A stretch of 64,000 nucleotides of DNA from Petaurus breviceps papuanus (Eukaryota > Chordata > Mammalia > Diprotodontia > Petauridae): NCBI GenBank assembly GCA_028583685.1, contig JAMXIF010000043.1, positions 6,710,907 to 6,774,906 of the forward strand, written 5' to 3'. Every line of letters starts with the position of its first letter. The first letter of the stretch is position 1. Shown in pieces: positions 53,100-64,000 of the stretch. The translations under genes were made by a program, and so were the position numbers. Below the pieces are notes generated by a model, which was given only the letters and a program-made list of their open reading frames with translations, had not been told where the DNA came from and did no database searches.

Positions 53100-53290
53100 G
53101 CTGAAAAGGCCCTGGAATGAGTCTAGATTCCAGCTTATAGACATTTTACCTATGAGCCACTTAACCTCACTTAACCTCATCTTTAAAATAGGTTTAATAA
53201 TACTTATGCAAACGTCTTTCATAGTGTTGGTGTGAGGAAAGTACTTTACAAAACTAAAAATAATTCATAAATGTGAATCATTTTTGTTAG
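53100..53290 (+). repeat. CORE-SINE/MIR-like fragment
   Basis: 'gagccacttaacctcactta', 'atctttaaaataggtttaat', 'agtactttacaaaactaaaa'. Confidence 0.5.
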
Positions 53291-53339
53291 TCCTGTGCTT
53301 TCATTGGTATTGGGAGCTCCAAAGCAGGACTTCAACTTT

Positions 53340-53500
53340 TCAGCAATTGATTGTCTTAGAGAATTGCTTGGGGCCATGACGACACTAAATGATTTTCCCC
53401 TGTCTCATTGCCAGTAAGTGTCTTAGTGTTCGTTTTGAACCTAGGTCATCCTGACTGACATCCTGGCTCTATAAACACTATGCCACACTGCAGCTCAGAA
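53340..53500 (-). repeat. SINE fragment, same type as 9225-9400
   Basis: 'cttagagaattgcttggggc', 'tgccagtaagtgtcttagtg', 'gaacctaggtcatcctgact', 'aacactatgccacactgcag'. Confidence 0.55.
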
Positions 53501-53639
53501 TTATCATCGTATGAGACTATCACATATGTTCCAGTCCCAGTTTAAATTCCTGCTAGACATATTCATCTGGGGATGCTGCCAGCACGCAAACTCAGTATAA
53601 TACCAAATGAAATTCATCCTCTTCCCCACTTCCCCTACC

Positions 53640-53925
53640 CTTTTTTTTCCCAAATTTCCCTCTTCCTATTAAAGGTACTATATTATTCCAGTTAGCCAGG
53701 TTCAAAACCTCAGACTTATCCTTAAATCTTCCCTCTCCAATCTGGTGTGAAGTCCTATCGATTCTCTTTTCACACCCTTCTAATCTGTACTCTCTTCTCC
53801 ATTCATACCTTCACCACAAGATTTCAGGACCTGATTCCCTACTGATTGAAATAGCCCCATTATTGCTTTCCCCATCTCCATATCTCCCCCTTCTTATCCA
53901 TCCACATTAGATGGTCTTTGACGCA
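53640..53925 (+). repeat. L2 LINE fragment
   Basis: 'ctcagacttatccttaaatc', 'gtgaagtcctatcgattctc' and 'caggacctgattccctactg' follow the L2 ORF2 region seen at 4235-4515. Confidence 0.5.
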
Positions 53926-54179
53926 CTCTATTAAGTGCTAAGGAGTAAAAAGACAAAACCAAAACAGTCCTCTTGGAGAGTCTACATTATATTGGAATAA
54001 AAAATAGTGACAACTTTTTCAACTACATATTGGACAGGGCAACTTCTCCTGCTCCCAAACGTTAGTGGGTAGCTCTCGTGGGCTGAAAGAGAGCGAGGAT
54101 GACAGGCAATCCAGGGAATGGAAAAACTGTGACATCCAGGAACTCCTACCAATGTACATCCCAAAGGAGATTTTTCCGT

Positions 54180-54420
54180 CTTGGCAAGCTTCCTGTCATC
54201 CCTTGACATATCCATCTTTTATTCCATAGCCACTATCTATAGCTTCCAAAGCTTCCTATTTGGATTCAATCTGGAATCTTTTTGGCTGCTTAACAGTATT
54301 TTTTCTTTGACCTGGAAGATCTGGATTTTGGCTATAACATTCCCAAGAGCTTTCATTCTCCAGCTCAGTTCCTGGGCTTATGCCTGGGTCAAACTGCTCT
54401 CTCTATATTGCTGAATTTTA
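54180..54420 (-). repeat. L1/HAL1 ORF1-like relic
   Basis: The minus strand reads LGNVIAKIQIFQVKEKILLS, which parallels SNIITIIQNFYIKEKLLK in the element at 50600-52400. The rest is too decayed to place. Confidence 0.45.
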
Positions 54421-54609
54421 TCTCCATCCCAAGTTCAGTAACTAAAACTTAGTTCCTGCCTTTCACAGGAATTGTCTGGCCTTGTCTCTTGTTGTAGTAC
54501 AGGCCCAAGGTACCTGGATACAAGGTTGGTTGCAGACTTCCTACTAGGATTTCTCATACTTTAACAGATTAGGAAAAAATCTCAGATTGTGGAGTATTAT
54601 TATTAATGA

Positions 54610-54965
54610 CAAAGCTACCTTCTATTTGTATTGTTCTTTATAATTTATGAAACACTTCCAAACAACAGTCTTGAAAAGCAACTCAGGGGTTATCATCCAA
54701 ATTTTTTAAATGAGCAGCTAACAGATTCAGAGGGAGAGATTTGTCCAAAGTTACCAGCTCATAGTTGGTAGAGGCAGAAACTCGCACCCAGATCCCTTCT
54801 ACTACTTCACACCACAAGAGGTAGAAGAGATCTTTGAGGTCGACTAAACCAATGTTTCCTTTTACAGATAAAAAATAAGCAACAGCAACAACAACAACTG
54901 AAACTGAGGCTCACAGAAGTAGCGATTTGTTGATAGTCATTCAATGACAGGATCCAGCTCTTCTA
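54610..54965 (-). repeat. CORE-SINE and MIR-like fragments
   Basis: A long-form antisense CORE-SINE (about 54610-54800: 'tttataatttatgaaacact', 'gagatttgtccaaagttacc') is followed by a MIR-like piece (about 54830-54960: 'ttttacagataaaaaataag', 'gaaactgaggctcacagaag'). Confidence 0.5.
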
Positions 54966-55034
54966 ATACCTAGTCAGTCACATGTTCTTTCCACTTATCA
55001 AAGAAAGCTGGCTGTCACCTCAGAAAATAGAGGA

Positions 55035-55130
55035 GAAATAAATTTTGAATTAAGAGAGATAGACAAAGATAGACAGAAATAGAGAGACAGAGACAAAGAC
55101 AGACAGATCGAGGGAGACAGAAAGAGACTC
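55035..55130. repeat. Degenerate (AGACAG)n-type purine-rich microsatellite
   Basis: AGATAGACAAAGATAGACAG through GACAGAAAGAGACT. The Ser/Leu-rich minus-strand frames across it are artefacts. Confidence 0.85.
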
Positions 55131-55379
55131 CATGGAACAGAACACAAGACAGAAATGTGGTAATGGGTGAAAGTAGAAAAGGCTAGGCACTGAGCATGGG
55201 ATATGCTCCCAGGAAGGAAAAGACCCAAAAAGTAATTCAAGACAACAGCCACATGTTACTATCAGCATATCTAATCATCAAGTTGGTTGAATCAAAAGAA
55301 TTTGGTTATTTAGGAGGACCAGTCATGATGATCACTTTGTTGGCCAAGGCTGACTAATCTGGGAATAAGATATAGTAAG

Positions 55380-55560
55380 AGTAGGAACTATCATTCTATT
55401 AATCAGCCAATAATAATTTATTAAGCAACTAGAGTTTGTCAGGTCCTGTGTTGTACAAATACAATATGAGATTTTTCCTGTGTTCAAGGAAGGGAATTCA
55501 ATTAGGGAAGCCAAACTTTCAATATAAATATATTTAAAAAATGCATTTATTTTGACAAGG
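55380..55560 (+). repeat. Unassigned dispersed repeat fragment
   Basis: 'aataatttattaagcaacta', 'caggtcctgtgttgtacaaa' and 'ctgtgttcaaggaaggg': opening block of the 14945-15800 family. Confidence 0.4.
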
Positions 55561-55591
55561 ATTGAGGCAAACAAAAATATGAATAATTTAT

Positions 55592-55840
55592 TATTAATGG
55601 CTATCACTTATATAGCAGTCTGTAATTTACAAAGTGTTTTATATGTTCCCTTATTTGATCCTCACAACAATTCTATGATGTTGGTGCTATTGTTATCTTC
55701 GTTTTAAAGATGAGGAAATTGAGGCTGGTAGCGATTAAATGACAGAGACTGTCCAGCTAGTATCTGAGGCAGGATCCAAGTCCATATTATCGTTTTTGTT
55801 TTATCTCCAAGTGCAGTATTCTATACTATATACCTCTTAG
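55592..55840 (-). repeat. Long-form CORE-SINE/MIR-like element
   Basis: 'atggctatcacttatatagc', 'tgatcctcacaacaattcta', 'aaagatgaggaaattgaggc', 'atctgaggcaggatccaagt'. Confidence 0.65.
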
Positions 55841-56249
55841 CTGACTAATTTCTCCTTTGTTTCCTTCATCTGCTACCCAGAATACATTTACCTACATTCA
55901 GCCATTTGATACAAATTGTTGGTATCATTTACATGGAAGTTTAGAGCTCTACCTCTGTTTCACCTTTCTATTTTGATACCAATCACATTTTATCATCAGA
56001 GTAGAAAAAAAGCAAAAGAGAAATAAACCAATAGTTTTGGGTGGATAACGAGTTGTTACCCCAATGGTTTGTATCTTTGGGTTTATCAAACTCTATGCTG
56101 CTGTGTTCAGTTGCTTCTGGATCTTGTGTACTTAACCTGTTCCGCTGATCAACTTTTCTATTTTTTAACCAGTGCCAATTGATTTTATGATTATGGTTTT
56201 ATAGTATAGCATGAGATGTGGTGCTGCTAGGTCCCATTATTTCCCACTT

Positions 56250-56800
56250 TTTTCATTATTAAACGAGAAACAAACCACCCAGAACCATCGAAGGGGCTCT
56301 CCACCCCCCTCTAATGAGCCACCAGCCGCCAAACAAAGGATGCTCCCTGATAATACACACATATTGCTGTAGTCATGGAAACACACTTAGCAACAAAGAA
56401 ACCTTGACCTTTCTCCATCTGTTTAGAATCTCTACAATGACACATTAATTTCAGCATATGAAAACAGAAAAAAAGAAGGGCAGAAATGCTACATTTCATA
56501 TAATTTCCAGTTATTCTTAAATCCCCCATGCCCACCCCCTGCATCTCCCACAAACCTTGATAAAACCTCCAATTGAAGGGAAAGCTGACAAGCTGGCCCT
56601 GTCTGAGGTCTCTCAGGTCTAGTCAACACAGCTTCTTCCTGGTATGAATGAGATGACTTGAACGTTGTTGTTTTATATAAAAAGCAGATTTCAGAACAGA
56701 GGGCCAGAGAAGTATTAAAAACAAGGGCAAAGACATAATTGGGATGGGCCAAAGAGATAAGAAATAGAGACTCTCTGGTCAATTTGGACAAAGTGAAGAA
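56250..56800. other. Single-copy island, possible conserved non-coding DNA
   Basis: About 550 bp with no repeat recognised. It includes a SOX-like AACAAAGG and a CATGGAAAC word. Minus-strand open frames (56311-56553, 56489-56791) match no known protein. Confidence 0.4.
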
Positions 56801-57139
56801 CTAATATGGTGCCCTTGCTATTCAAAGGCATTTATAAAGTTAACAGTACCATTCAATTTAATAAGTAGTTGCCAAGTCTGGAGGGGTACAGGAGTGCTAT
56901 CCCAAATTCAGAAGAAACACACAAGTTACTACCAACAAGTAATGGATAATATCTCTAGTAACAACAAAAAGAGCTTGCAAGCAAATATGAATAGCTCAAA
57001 ACAACCCATTATGGATGATTAGACTGAGACAGGGAGGTTAAATGATTTACCCATAGTCATATGGTAAGTGTCAGAGAACTTAAACTTTTAAGGGATGATA
57101 AGACTAACATAGGATTTTAGGTTTTGTTTTTTCTAAACC

Positions 57140-57330
57140 TTTGAAAAATACACTTTATACAGTGAAAAGAGCACCAGCTCTGTCATCAGATAAGTTGGCT
57201 TTTATTTCCTGCCTCTGGTTCTTACTCACTTTGCAACCTCTGGAGAGTTTCTTCACTTCCCTGGGACTAAAGATCTGAAACAAGGGGGTTGGGCTAGAGG
57301 GCCCTTCCAAATCTAAATCTGGAGTTCCTA
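57140..57330 (+). repeat. MIR/CORE-SINE-like element
   Basis: 'tatacagtgaaaagagcacc', 'ctctggttcttactcacttt', 'gggttgggctagagggccct'. Confidence 0.6.
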
Positions 57331-57539
57331 TTATCCTTTGTGAGTAACAAACAATGGGCTTTATTGAGGTGCCAGGACTCCAGAATATGTTCCCCATGTC
57401 CTCTTGAGCATGGAAGCTCTCTCCAGCCCTGAAATTCACTGAATGGAAGTCCTCTCCTCCCCTGAGGCCTCTTGTTTCAATTGGATGACTCCCCCTAGAA
57501 CATCCATTTAAGAAGGATGCTCAGGCCAGTCATGTCACA

Positions 57540-57660
57540 TTCCTCTCCCTGCTATACTCCAGACTATAGGGATTATAATTTCTTTCTGCTGGTATTTGTA
57601 TTCCCACCACATGGCACAATGCCTGGCACATAATACCCATTAGGTTGATTGACTGGAAAG
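57540..57660 (+). repeat. L2 LINE 3' end
   Basis: 'gtattcccaccacatggcac', 'aatgcctggcacataatacc' and 'attaggttgattgactgg'. Confidence 0.65.
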
Positions 57661-57694
57661 GGTGAAATCATGGGCAGGCATAGCAAGTTAAGAT

Positions 57695-58860
57695 TTTATT
57701 GAAAGAGAGGATATGGAAAAATAGGGACATCAATGCATTGTTGATGGACTTGTGAACTGGTCCAATCATTCTGAAGAACAATTTGGAATTATACCCAAAG
57801 GGCCATAAGACTGTGCATATCATTTGCCCCAGGAATACTACCACCAGTTCTGCATCCAAAATACAACAAAGGAAAAGGTAAAGGACCTATATGAATATAT
57901 TTTTTTTCTTTTTGAAAATAGATTTTCATTGATAAATATAGTATTTGTTTATTTTTAACACTCTTTATAATTTTTATTTCTGAATTCTTTCCCTCCCTCC
58001 AATCCCTTTCCCATCCATTGAGAAGATAAGGAATATGATATCAATTACACATGTGAAATCATGTAAAACATGTTTCTGTATTAGCCATTTTACAAAACAA
58101 AATGAGAAACAAAGTGAAAATTATACTTCAATCTGCACTCAGAGTCCATTAGTTTGTTCTCTGGAAGGGGACAATATTTTTCATCATGGATCCTTTGGAA
58201 TTGTCTTGGATCATTGTCTTGATCAGAGTAGCTAAGTCTTTAACAGTTGATCATCATTATAATATGTGTACAATGTTCTCCTGGTTCTGCCCACCTCACT
58301 TACAAAAATATTTTTAGCAGCTCTTTTTGTGGTGGCAAAGGATTGGAAATTGAGGGGACACCCATCAATTGAGGAATGGCTAAATAAATTGTGATGTATA
58401 ATTGTGATGGAATACTATTGTGCTATAAGAAATGATAAGGGGGATGGTTTCAGAAAAACCTAGGAAGACCTATCTGAACTGATGCAGAACAAAGGGAGCA
58501 GAACCAGGAAATTATTGTACATGGTAACAGCAATATTGTAATGATGATCAACTATGAAAGACTTAGCTACTCTGATCAATACAATGATCCAAGATAATTC
58601 CAAAGAACTTGTGTTGATAAATGCTAGCCACCTCCAGAGTGATGAACTTTGAGCGCAACTCGAAGTATAATTTTTTCACTTTATTTTCTTGATTTTTTTG
58701 CAATATGGCTAATATGGAAATGTTTTACATGACTTCACATTTATAATTGATAAAATATTACTTGCCTTCACAATGGGTAGAGGAGAAGTCTGGAGGGATG
58801 GAGAGAATTTGGGACTCAAAAACTTTTTTGAAACAATTGTTAAAGATAAATATTAAGGGT
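57695..58860 (+). repeat. L1 3' portion interrupted by an opposite-strand L1
   Basis: Plus-strand L1 text at 57695-57898 ('aaatagggacatcaatgcat', 'ctgaagaacaatttggaatt', 'ggacctatatgaatatat') resumes at about 58304 ('acaaaaatatttttagcagc', 'ttttgtggtggcaaaggatt', 'gaactgatgcagaacaaagg'). It ends with the usual purine-rich tail at 58860. The gap is filled by an antisense L1 3' end. Confidence 0.78.
57899..58303 (-). mobile_element. 5'-truncated L1 3' end inserted in an L1
   Basis: Minus-strand L1 3' UTR of about 400 bp with its poly(A) end at 57899-57915 (T-rich on plus). Words include 'tcatcatggatcctttggaa', 'gatcagagtagctaagtctt' and 'gttctcctggttctgcccac'. A clean TSD is not obvious, so an internal inversion (twin priming) of one L1 is the alternative. 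Confidence 0.72.
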
Positions 58861-58864
58861 TTTT

Positions 58865-60170
58865 TTTAGACTTTATTGAGGAAAGAATACTTGAACTAGG
58901 CCTTGGAGTTATAAAGAATCAAGAAAGAATAGAGTGACTGTGTAAATAAAAGCAGTGATGGTTGCTAGATATTCCATTTTTCCATTCAAGAGTTCTATTA
59001 GGAGAAAAACAATTATACTGACCATAGAATGGACAAAAGGGAAAAAAGATTCAGTCTTTAGTCAGAGAAAGGTAGCAATGAACAGATAAAAGAAAATTAT
59101 ATTTCCATAGGGTTATCAATATAGTGAAAAAATGTCATTTAAAAAAATCCCTGATGGTTGGATAATAGCATTGACTAATGTGCAAATGAGAAATTCTTTT
59201 TTCCTTTTCACAAAATTGTATTCCAGATTTATTATTATTTAAGATTCAAATTTTAAAAAGATCATATATAAAACCATAAGCTTTTCATAAGTTGTTCAGA
59301 AAAGTGTTTTGTTAGAACAAAAGACTAGTAATATTTGCTTCCATGCTTCCTTCTGGTCTCTTTTTAAATTAAATTTATTCTTTCTTTGTGATTTTTTAAA
59401 ATAACTTTATGCAGTCAGTGCCACAGTATAATTGTTGTCCTTATTCTATTTCCTCATTCAGTTCAAAGACTCAAATAGTTCTATGATCCCACTGATTTGT
59501 GAGATCTCTCAAATGATGAAGATAGAAACTGTCATGTCTGCTCATCCTGTGCAATTCTCTTTCATATTCTCTCTCTACTACAGGAGGGTCATCCAACATG
59601 TTGAAGACCTTCATCACTTTCTTTCTTCTTTTCATTCTCTCCAGGGTGCCAATGGAACACTACACTGTCTACCTATCATCCCTTGCTCTTGGCATAAGAC
59701 CAGCCTGTCTTCTCTTTTTGTCATTTAATTCCTTGATGACATTCTTTACTCCTGTTCTTAGGGTTCCCTCATTAGAGATGTGTTGTGGCATGCTCATACC
59801 TACCAGGAGTCATCCCATTCCTGTCTCTGTTGCTGATCTTTATTTTTCAAAAGGTAGTAATGTTTCAGGTCCTGATGCTTAGATGACAGACAAGCTTCAT
59901 CCATTTGGTCTTTAGGGAGAGATAGGATAGATTTCTTTGAGTGATTGCAGTTCTCTTCCAGGAGGCTTTACAAGGTTATGGGGCTTTATGTAATCCACAC
60001 ATTATCATCTGCAAGCAGGAACATCTGGAGAATCTTCTCATCTAAGGAAATCTTTCCTTAACCTGAATTCTGCCTTCCATCATAATGCAGAAACGTTTGG
60101 AGAGTGCATGGCTTCCTGTTTTATGCCTCATCTGAAGTTTATTATAATACAGTCACTGAGCAGGATTATT
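58865..60170. other. Mostly unassigned sequence
   Basis: About 58870-58960 may be another piece of the 14945-15800 family ('gaactaggccttggagttat'). The rest has no recognised repeat. Plus-strand open frames at 59432-59728 and 59598-59882 match nothing I know. Confidence 0.35.
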
Positions 60171-60174
60171 TCTG

Positions 60175-60715
60175 TTGTTCTATATTCCAGTGTATCCTGA
60201 AACACTCCATCTCTCAGCTCTAGGCACTCTCTCTAGATGTTCTCTCTTGCCTGGAATGCTCATCCTCTCAATTTTGCCTACTGATTTTCCTGGCTTTCTC
60301 CAAATCCCAATTAAAATTTCATCTTTTACAGGAAGCTTTCTCCAATCCCTCTTAATTCTCATTCTTTCATTCTGTGAATTATTTCCTACCTATCCTATAC
60401 GTAGCCTTTTGTGCATATGTTTTTGGTTGTTGTGTCCTCATTTGACTTTTGTCTCATTTGACATTTGACTGATTTGTTTTTTGGGGGGGATGTGGGTAAG
60501 CAAGGCAATTGGGGTTAAGTGACTTGCCCAAGGTCACACAGCTAGTTAAGTGTCAAGTGTCTGAGGTCCAATTTGAACTCAGGTCCTCCTGACTCCAGGG
60601 CCAGTGCTCTATTCAGTGCACCACCTAGCTGCCCCCATAACTCTAAGCTTCTTGAAGGTAAAGACCGTCTTTTGCCTTTCTTTATCCTTAGCATTTAGCA
60701 CAATGCCTGGCACAT
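60175..60715 (+). repeat. L2 LINE 3' end split by a SINE
   Basis: 'ccatctctcagctctaggca', 'ttgcctggaatgctcatcct', 'caggaagctttctccaatcc', 'attatttcctacctatccta', then beyond the SINE 'aagcttcttgaaggtaaaga' and 'gcacaatgcctggcaca'. A good copy of the L2 C-terminus and 3' UTR. Confidence 0.78.
60478..60636 (-). mobile_element. tRNA-derived SINE inserted in L2
   Basis: Antisense copy: 'ggcaattggggttaagtgac', 'atttgaactcaggtcctcct', 'caccacctagctgccccc'. It interrupts the L2 3' UTR. Confidence 0.88.
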
Positions 60716-60980
60716 TTGTTATTCAGTCATTCAGTCATATCCAAATCTTTTTACCAAATCTGTTACCCTATGAATCATAGCATGCCAGTATTGTACATGG
60801 GGTTTTCTTGGCAATTTTATACTGGAGTGATTTGACATTTCCTTCTCTAATGGATTAAGCAAACTGAGGTTAAGTGACTTGCCCAGGGTCACACACCTAC
60901 TAGGTGTCTGGAGCTAGATTTGAACTCAGTTCCTCCTGACTCCAGGCCCAGCACTCTATCCACTGAGTCACCCTGCTCCC
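60715..60980 (-). mobile_element. MAR1-like SINE inserted at an L2 terminus
   Basis: 'ttattcagtcattcagtcat', 'ggggttttcttggcaatttt', 'gcccagggtcacacacctac' and 'ctatccactgagtcaccctg'. L2-like 'ctggcacatggcaggcactg' follows on the other side. Confidence 0.78.
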
Positions 60981-60999
60981 TTTCTGGCACATGGCAGGC

Positions 61000-62485
61000 A
61001 CTGATGTATGGATGATACACATTTGGCCGAAAATGAGGCTACAAGGGCACATTCTACTCTACTGGACAGAATATATGCTTTGTTTTGTTCTCAACAAAAA
61101 ATAAGTAGGGTGGGGTCTTAAAGTCTCCATGTCTTTCAGTCCTTCGTCAGATGGTAAAATGTCTCCATTGTTGACTATCACATACAAAATGTGTTTGTTC
61201 CCGACTGATGCCCTCATCAAGGATGTCCTCGTATGTGTAAGTGATCCTTACAAAGCTTTTGTAGAGATACGACAGTGAGCATGTAAGCCAGCGGCTACTA
61301 ACATTCTCTTGGTTACCTTTTGTAGATATTAATACAGATCAGGAGATTGTTTAGACCTTTGATATGTTCCTTTTCCTCAGATACCTTTGTATCCCCAGAT
61401 TAACAAAGTGTTCCTTATCTAATAAGTGTTTAATGAATACATTTCATTCACCTCCAAGCCTTTGCTCTTGATATCCATTGGTTGCTCTTCATAAGAGTTG
61501 ATAAATGAATTTGCATACTAAATTGGTGTTGTGTTTGGCCACCATCTCTCTCTTTCTTTCTCTTAGCAAGTATATCAAGTAGTTTTGTACAAAGGAATTT
61601 TTAGGCTGCTTTGATTTCTTTTTGGGGAGAAAATGACTAATTTTTGTATAAAATTGTTATAACTAGGGCCAGTGTAATTTTTGACAACCATTGCCCATTT
61701 TCCATTGTCAATTACTTATTTAAAAATTCATAATTTAATTGTTTTTCTCATTCTTTTCTTCTAGCTTTTTACTAATGCTGATAACTAATGTTGATAATTT
61801 GCTCTAACAAATCAGTGTCCTAATGGCACACAGAAAACAGTTTCAAGGGTAACCCCCATATTAGTTGCAAATTTTTCCATCACTATATTTAAAATATAAT
61901 CAAGTTATTTTATAATGTCATTTGCTCCTTCAAATGTCCCTTGAAATAATGCTTTTGTTGTCTTTTATGCATATGATAAAAATCAACTCCACCAACTCCT
62001 TTCTTTGCATTGATAATAAGTATTTATCAGAAATCCTTCCACTTAGCAGCAACTTTTTTCTTTCTCTGGTTTTGTATATAGCAAGAATGACATTATCATT
62101 GTTATTTAGCTCTTCCAGCAGCATGTCCATCAGAAATGGTCATTGAACATGAGTATCATATTTAGAGCACCAAAAGTCAGGTTAAAGCTCATAGATGATC
62201 TACAAACTGTTTAAATCCTCTACCCTCCCTCTCTACCCCTCTGTCTCTCACCAAAATAGAAGCAGAAGAGGGCTGCACAAGACTGAGGTCTATTCTGTAC
62301 TCTTCTGTTTCATGCATTGCCAAGGCTAAATAATTCATCACCAAGTGGCCAACCTGATGGTGATAAGCCTCTCCATATTTAGTTAGGCTGGTCCTCAGAA
62401 AGCAACTTGGTTTGCTGCCCAGACCCTACTCAAATCCTTTCCAGCACAGTAGAAACTGCCAGGGTTCACACTAACTTGGCATAGC
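61000..62485. other. 1.5-kb stretch with nothing recognised
   Basis: No gene, SINE or LINE text recognised. AT-rich. Confidence 0.35.
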
Positions 62486-62489
62486 CTTT

Positions 62490-62800
62490 GAAAACCTAGG
62501 GCCAACTTCATACCACAATGACATATCAGAGTAGTACTTTGTGTTGGATAAACATACATAATAGAATGTTTCACTGTAAGAAATGACAAGTATGAAGGAT
62601 TCAGAGAAACTTGGGAAGACTTGTATGAGTTGATATAAATAATAGAACCAGGAGAACAATTCACAAGATAACCACAATAATGTAAAGGAAAACAACCATG
62701 AAAAACTTGAAAATCCTAACCAAATTGTGATTTCAGAGAACAAATGGTAAAGTACATTTTATGCCTTTTGGCAGAAAGCTGGCAAAATATTGGTGCAGGA
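62490..62800 (+). repeat. Old L1 3'-region fragment
   Basis: 'atgtttcactgtaagaaatg', 'gattcagagaaacttgggaa', 'aatagaaccaggagaacaat' and 'aaccacaataatgtaaagga'. Confidence 0.6.
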
Positions 62801-62954
62801 ATAAGCATAAATGTTTAGAGATGGCTAATGTAATTTGTTTTGCTTATATGCAGTTATTTTCATAAGCAAGGGTTCTAATGAGGTGGGGGGTGGTCACTGG
62901 CAAATGACAGTACTAAACACAAAGAAAAGAATATTAAATAAGACATTCAAAAAA

Positions 62955-63450
62955 GGAAAAACAAGGAAGACACGATAACTCTCTTCAAGTAGGAGAGGCT
63001 ATCACAGAAGAAATAAAGTTGTTCTGCTCAGCCCTAGAAGTCAGAACTAAGAGCAATGTGTAAAAGAGGCAATTTAGGCTTGATGCAGAAAGAAACTTTT
63101 ATCCAAAAGGGAGAGTAAGGGACTTCTTCCTATAAAGGAATGGCTAACTGAACACATCAGGCATGCTGTAAAGGGGATTCTTTTTCAAGTACTGTTTAAA
63201 CCAGAAGTGTCAAGATTATGGTTCAGAGATACAAAGGTTTGTAAAATTTCTGAGTGAGTGGGGCTAGAATAGGATTAAAATGTAATTGACATAATCAACA
63301 AAATAAAGAAAAATACAATATGGTATAGACAATGTTAATTTGTGGTTTTCTAAGTGGCAGAGATCAGTTTCTTTTCCTTTTTTTTCTAGTTTGATACCAC
63401 TGGTTAAATTATATGGCTTCTGAGGTCTCATGCAGCTCTGTGATTCTGTG
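62955..63450 (+). repeat. L3 (CR1-clade) LINE 3' end
   Basis: 'gttgttctgctcagccctag', 'aagtcagaactaagagcaat', 'ggcttgatgcagaaagaaac', 'catgctgtaaaggggattct', then 'gcagctctgtgattctgtga'. Confidence 0.65.
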
Positions 63451-63729
63451 AGATTGAAAGGAATAGTGAGGAGACTCATGTTGGGTAGAAATTAGGTTGT
63501 GTGATATAGTAGTCAGAGAATATAAAGGTGAGAACAAAATAAAAGGAAGGACCAGATTTAGCTCCTGGGTCAGAGGTTCTTTTCTAACAGAAAGAGAATG
63601 GATGAAGGATCAGATGCCAGGCATTGTAGCTACAACTCTGACACAGTACAGAAATGTTCCTAGGTAACTCCTAAAGTCTCTGAGTCTTTTTTTCCCCTCT
63701 TCTATGGATAGTAACATTCTTGAATCCCT

Positions 63730-63860
63730 CTTAGAATCCCACATTTCCATAAAAACTCTGCTCAAGCAATACCTTTTATTTAAAGACTTTCCTGAATCTC
63801 CCAGGTGCTGATAGACACCTATCCTCACAGACAAAAATTACTTTGATTTTTGTTTTGTCT
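63730..63860 (+). repeat. L2-like 3' fragment
   Basis: 'aaaactctgctcaagcaata', 'aaagactttcctgaatctcc' and 'cacagacaaaaattactttg' parallel 8110-8230. Confidence 0.45.
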
Positions 63861-63870
63861 TTTTTCTTTT

Positions 63871-63922
63871 TCCTTCCTTCCTTCCTTCCTTCCTTCCTTC
63901 CTTCCTTCCTTCCTTCCTTTCT
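63871..63922. repeat. (TTCC)n microsatellite
   Basis: About 13 TTCC units. Confidence 0.97.
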
Positions 63923-64000
63923 TTTTTTGCATATCTAGCACTGGCTAAATTGTGGTAGTATGTTATTATGCTCTTCTGGGGGTCAGAATTATCATTCCCT

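Noticed and set aside
1-64000. CRISPR arrays, operons, bacterial or phage genes
   Set aside because: The short direct repeats are microsatellites or SINE target duplications, and all recognised elements are vertebrate retroelements.

Overview
This window looks like nuclear DNA of a marsupial, most likely an Australian-lineage one. The evidence is its repeats: many tRNA-derived SINEs with a head near GGGGCAGCTAGGTGGC, an RNA polymerase III B-box (GTTCAAATC) and an A-rich tail. With them occur MAR1-like SINEs whose right half resembles RTE/BovB LINEs, old CORE-SINE/MIR copies, L2 and L3 (CR1-clade) LINE relics, and L1 with a marsupial-type 3' end. The order is an inference from remembered repeat families; no database was searched.

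I find no intact host protein-coding gene, tRNA, rRNA or CRISPR array. The open reading frames are short and mostly fall in repeats or microsatellites. The one clear gene-derived sequence is a processed pseudogene of cofilin-1 (CFL1) at about 36848-37865 on the minus strand; its 3' end runs into a 400-base assembly gap (36448-36847).

Layout. 1-9 kb: SINE and L2 pieces, and a long imperfect inverted repeat (2499-3216) around a TATG/CATA-rich core. 9-13 kb: mostly sequence with no recognised repeat. 13-22 kb: SINEs with target-site duplications (TSDs), a unique island (16560-17460), a 240-bp purine tract and a head-to-tail SINE dimer inside one pair of TSDs. 22-34 kb: unique DNA, L2, a 1.2-kb LTR-like unit (25515-26720), an RTE/BovB fragment, and L1 pieces interrupted by a 1.2-kb half-L1 (HAL1)-like insertion with an 18-bp TSD. 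34-38 kb: unique DNA, the gap and the CFL1 retrocopy. 38-50 kb: truncated L1 with ORF1, nested SINEs in L3, CORE-SINE and L2, and a probable solo LTR (43745-44460). 50-64 kb: a second HAL1-like element, L2 reverse-transcriptase relics, an L1 interrupted by an opposite-strand L1, and single-copy stretches.

The sequence therefore reads as intergenic or intronic DNA shaped by successive waves of retrotransposition: L2/L3/MIR oldest, then MAR1 and L1/HAL1, then the tRNA-derived SINEs. I did not find a convincing new functional system. The oddest structures are the inverted repeat, the SINE dimer and the LTR-like unit with overlapping open frames.
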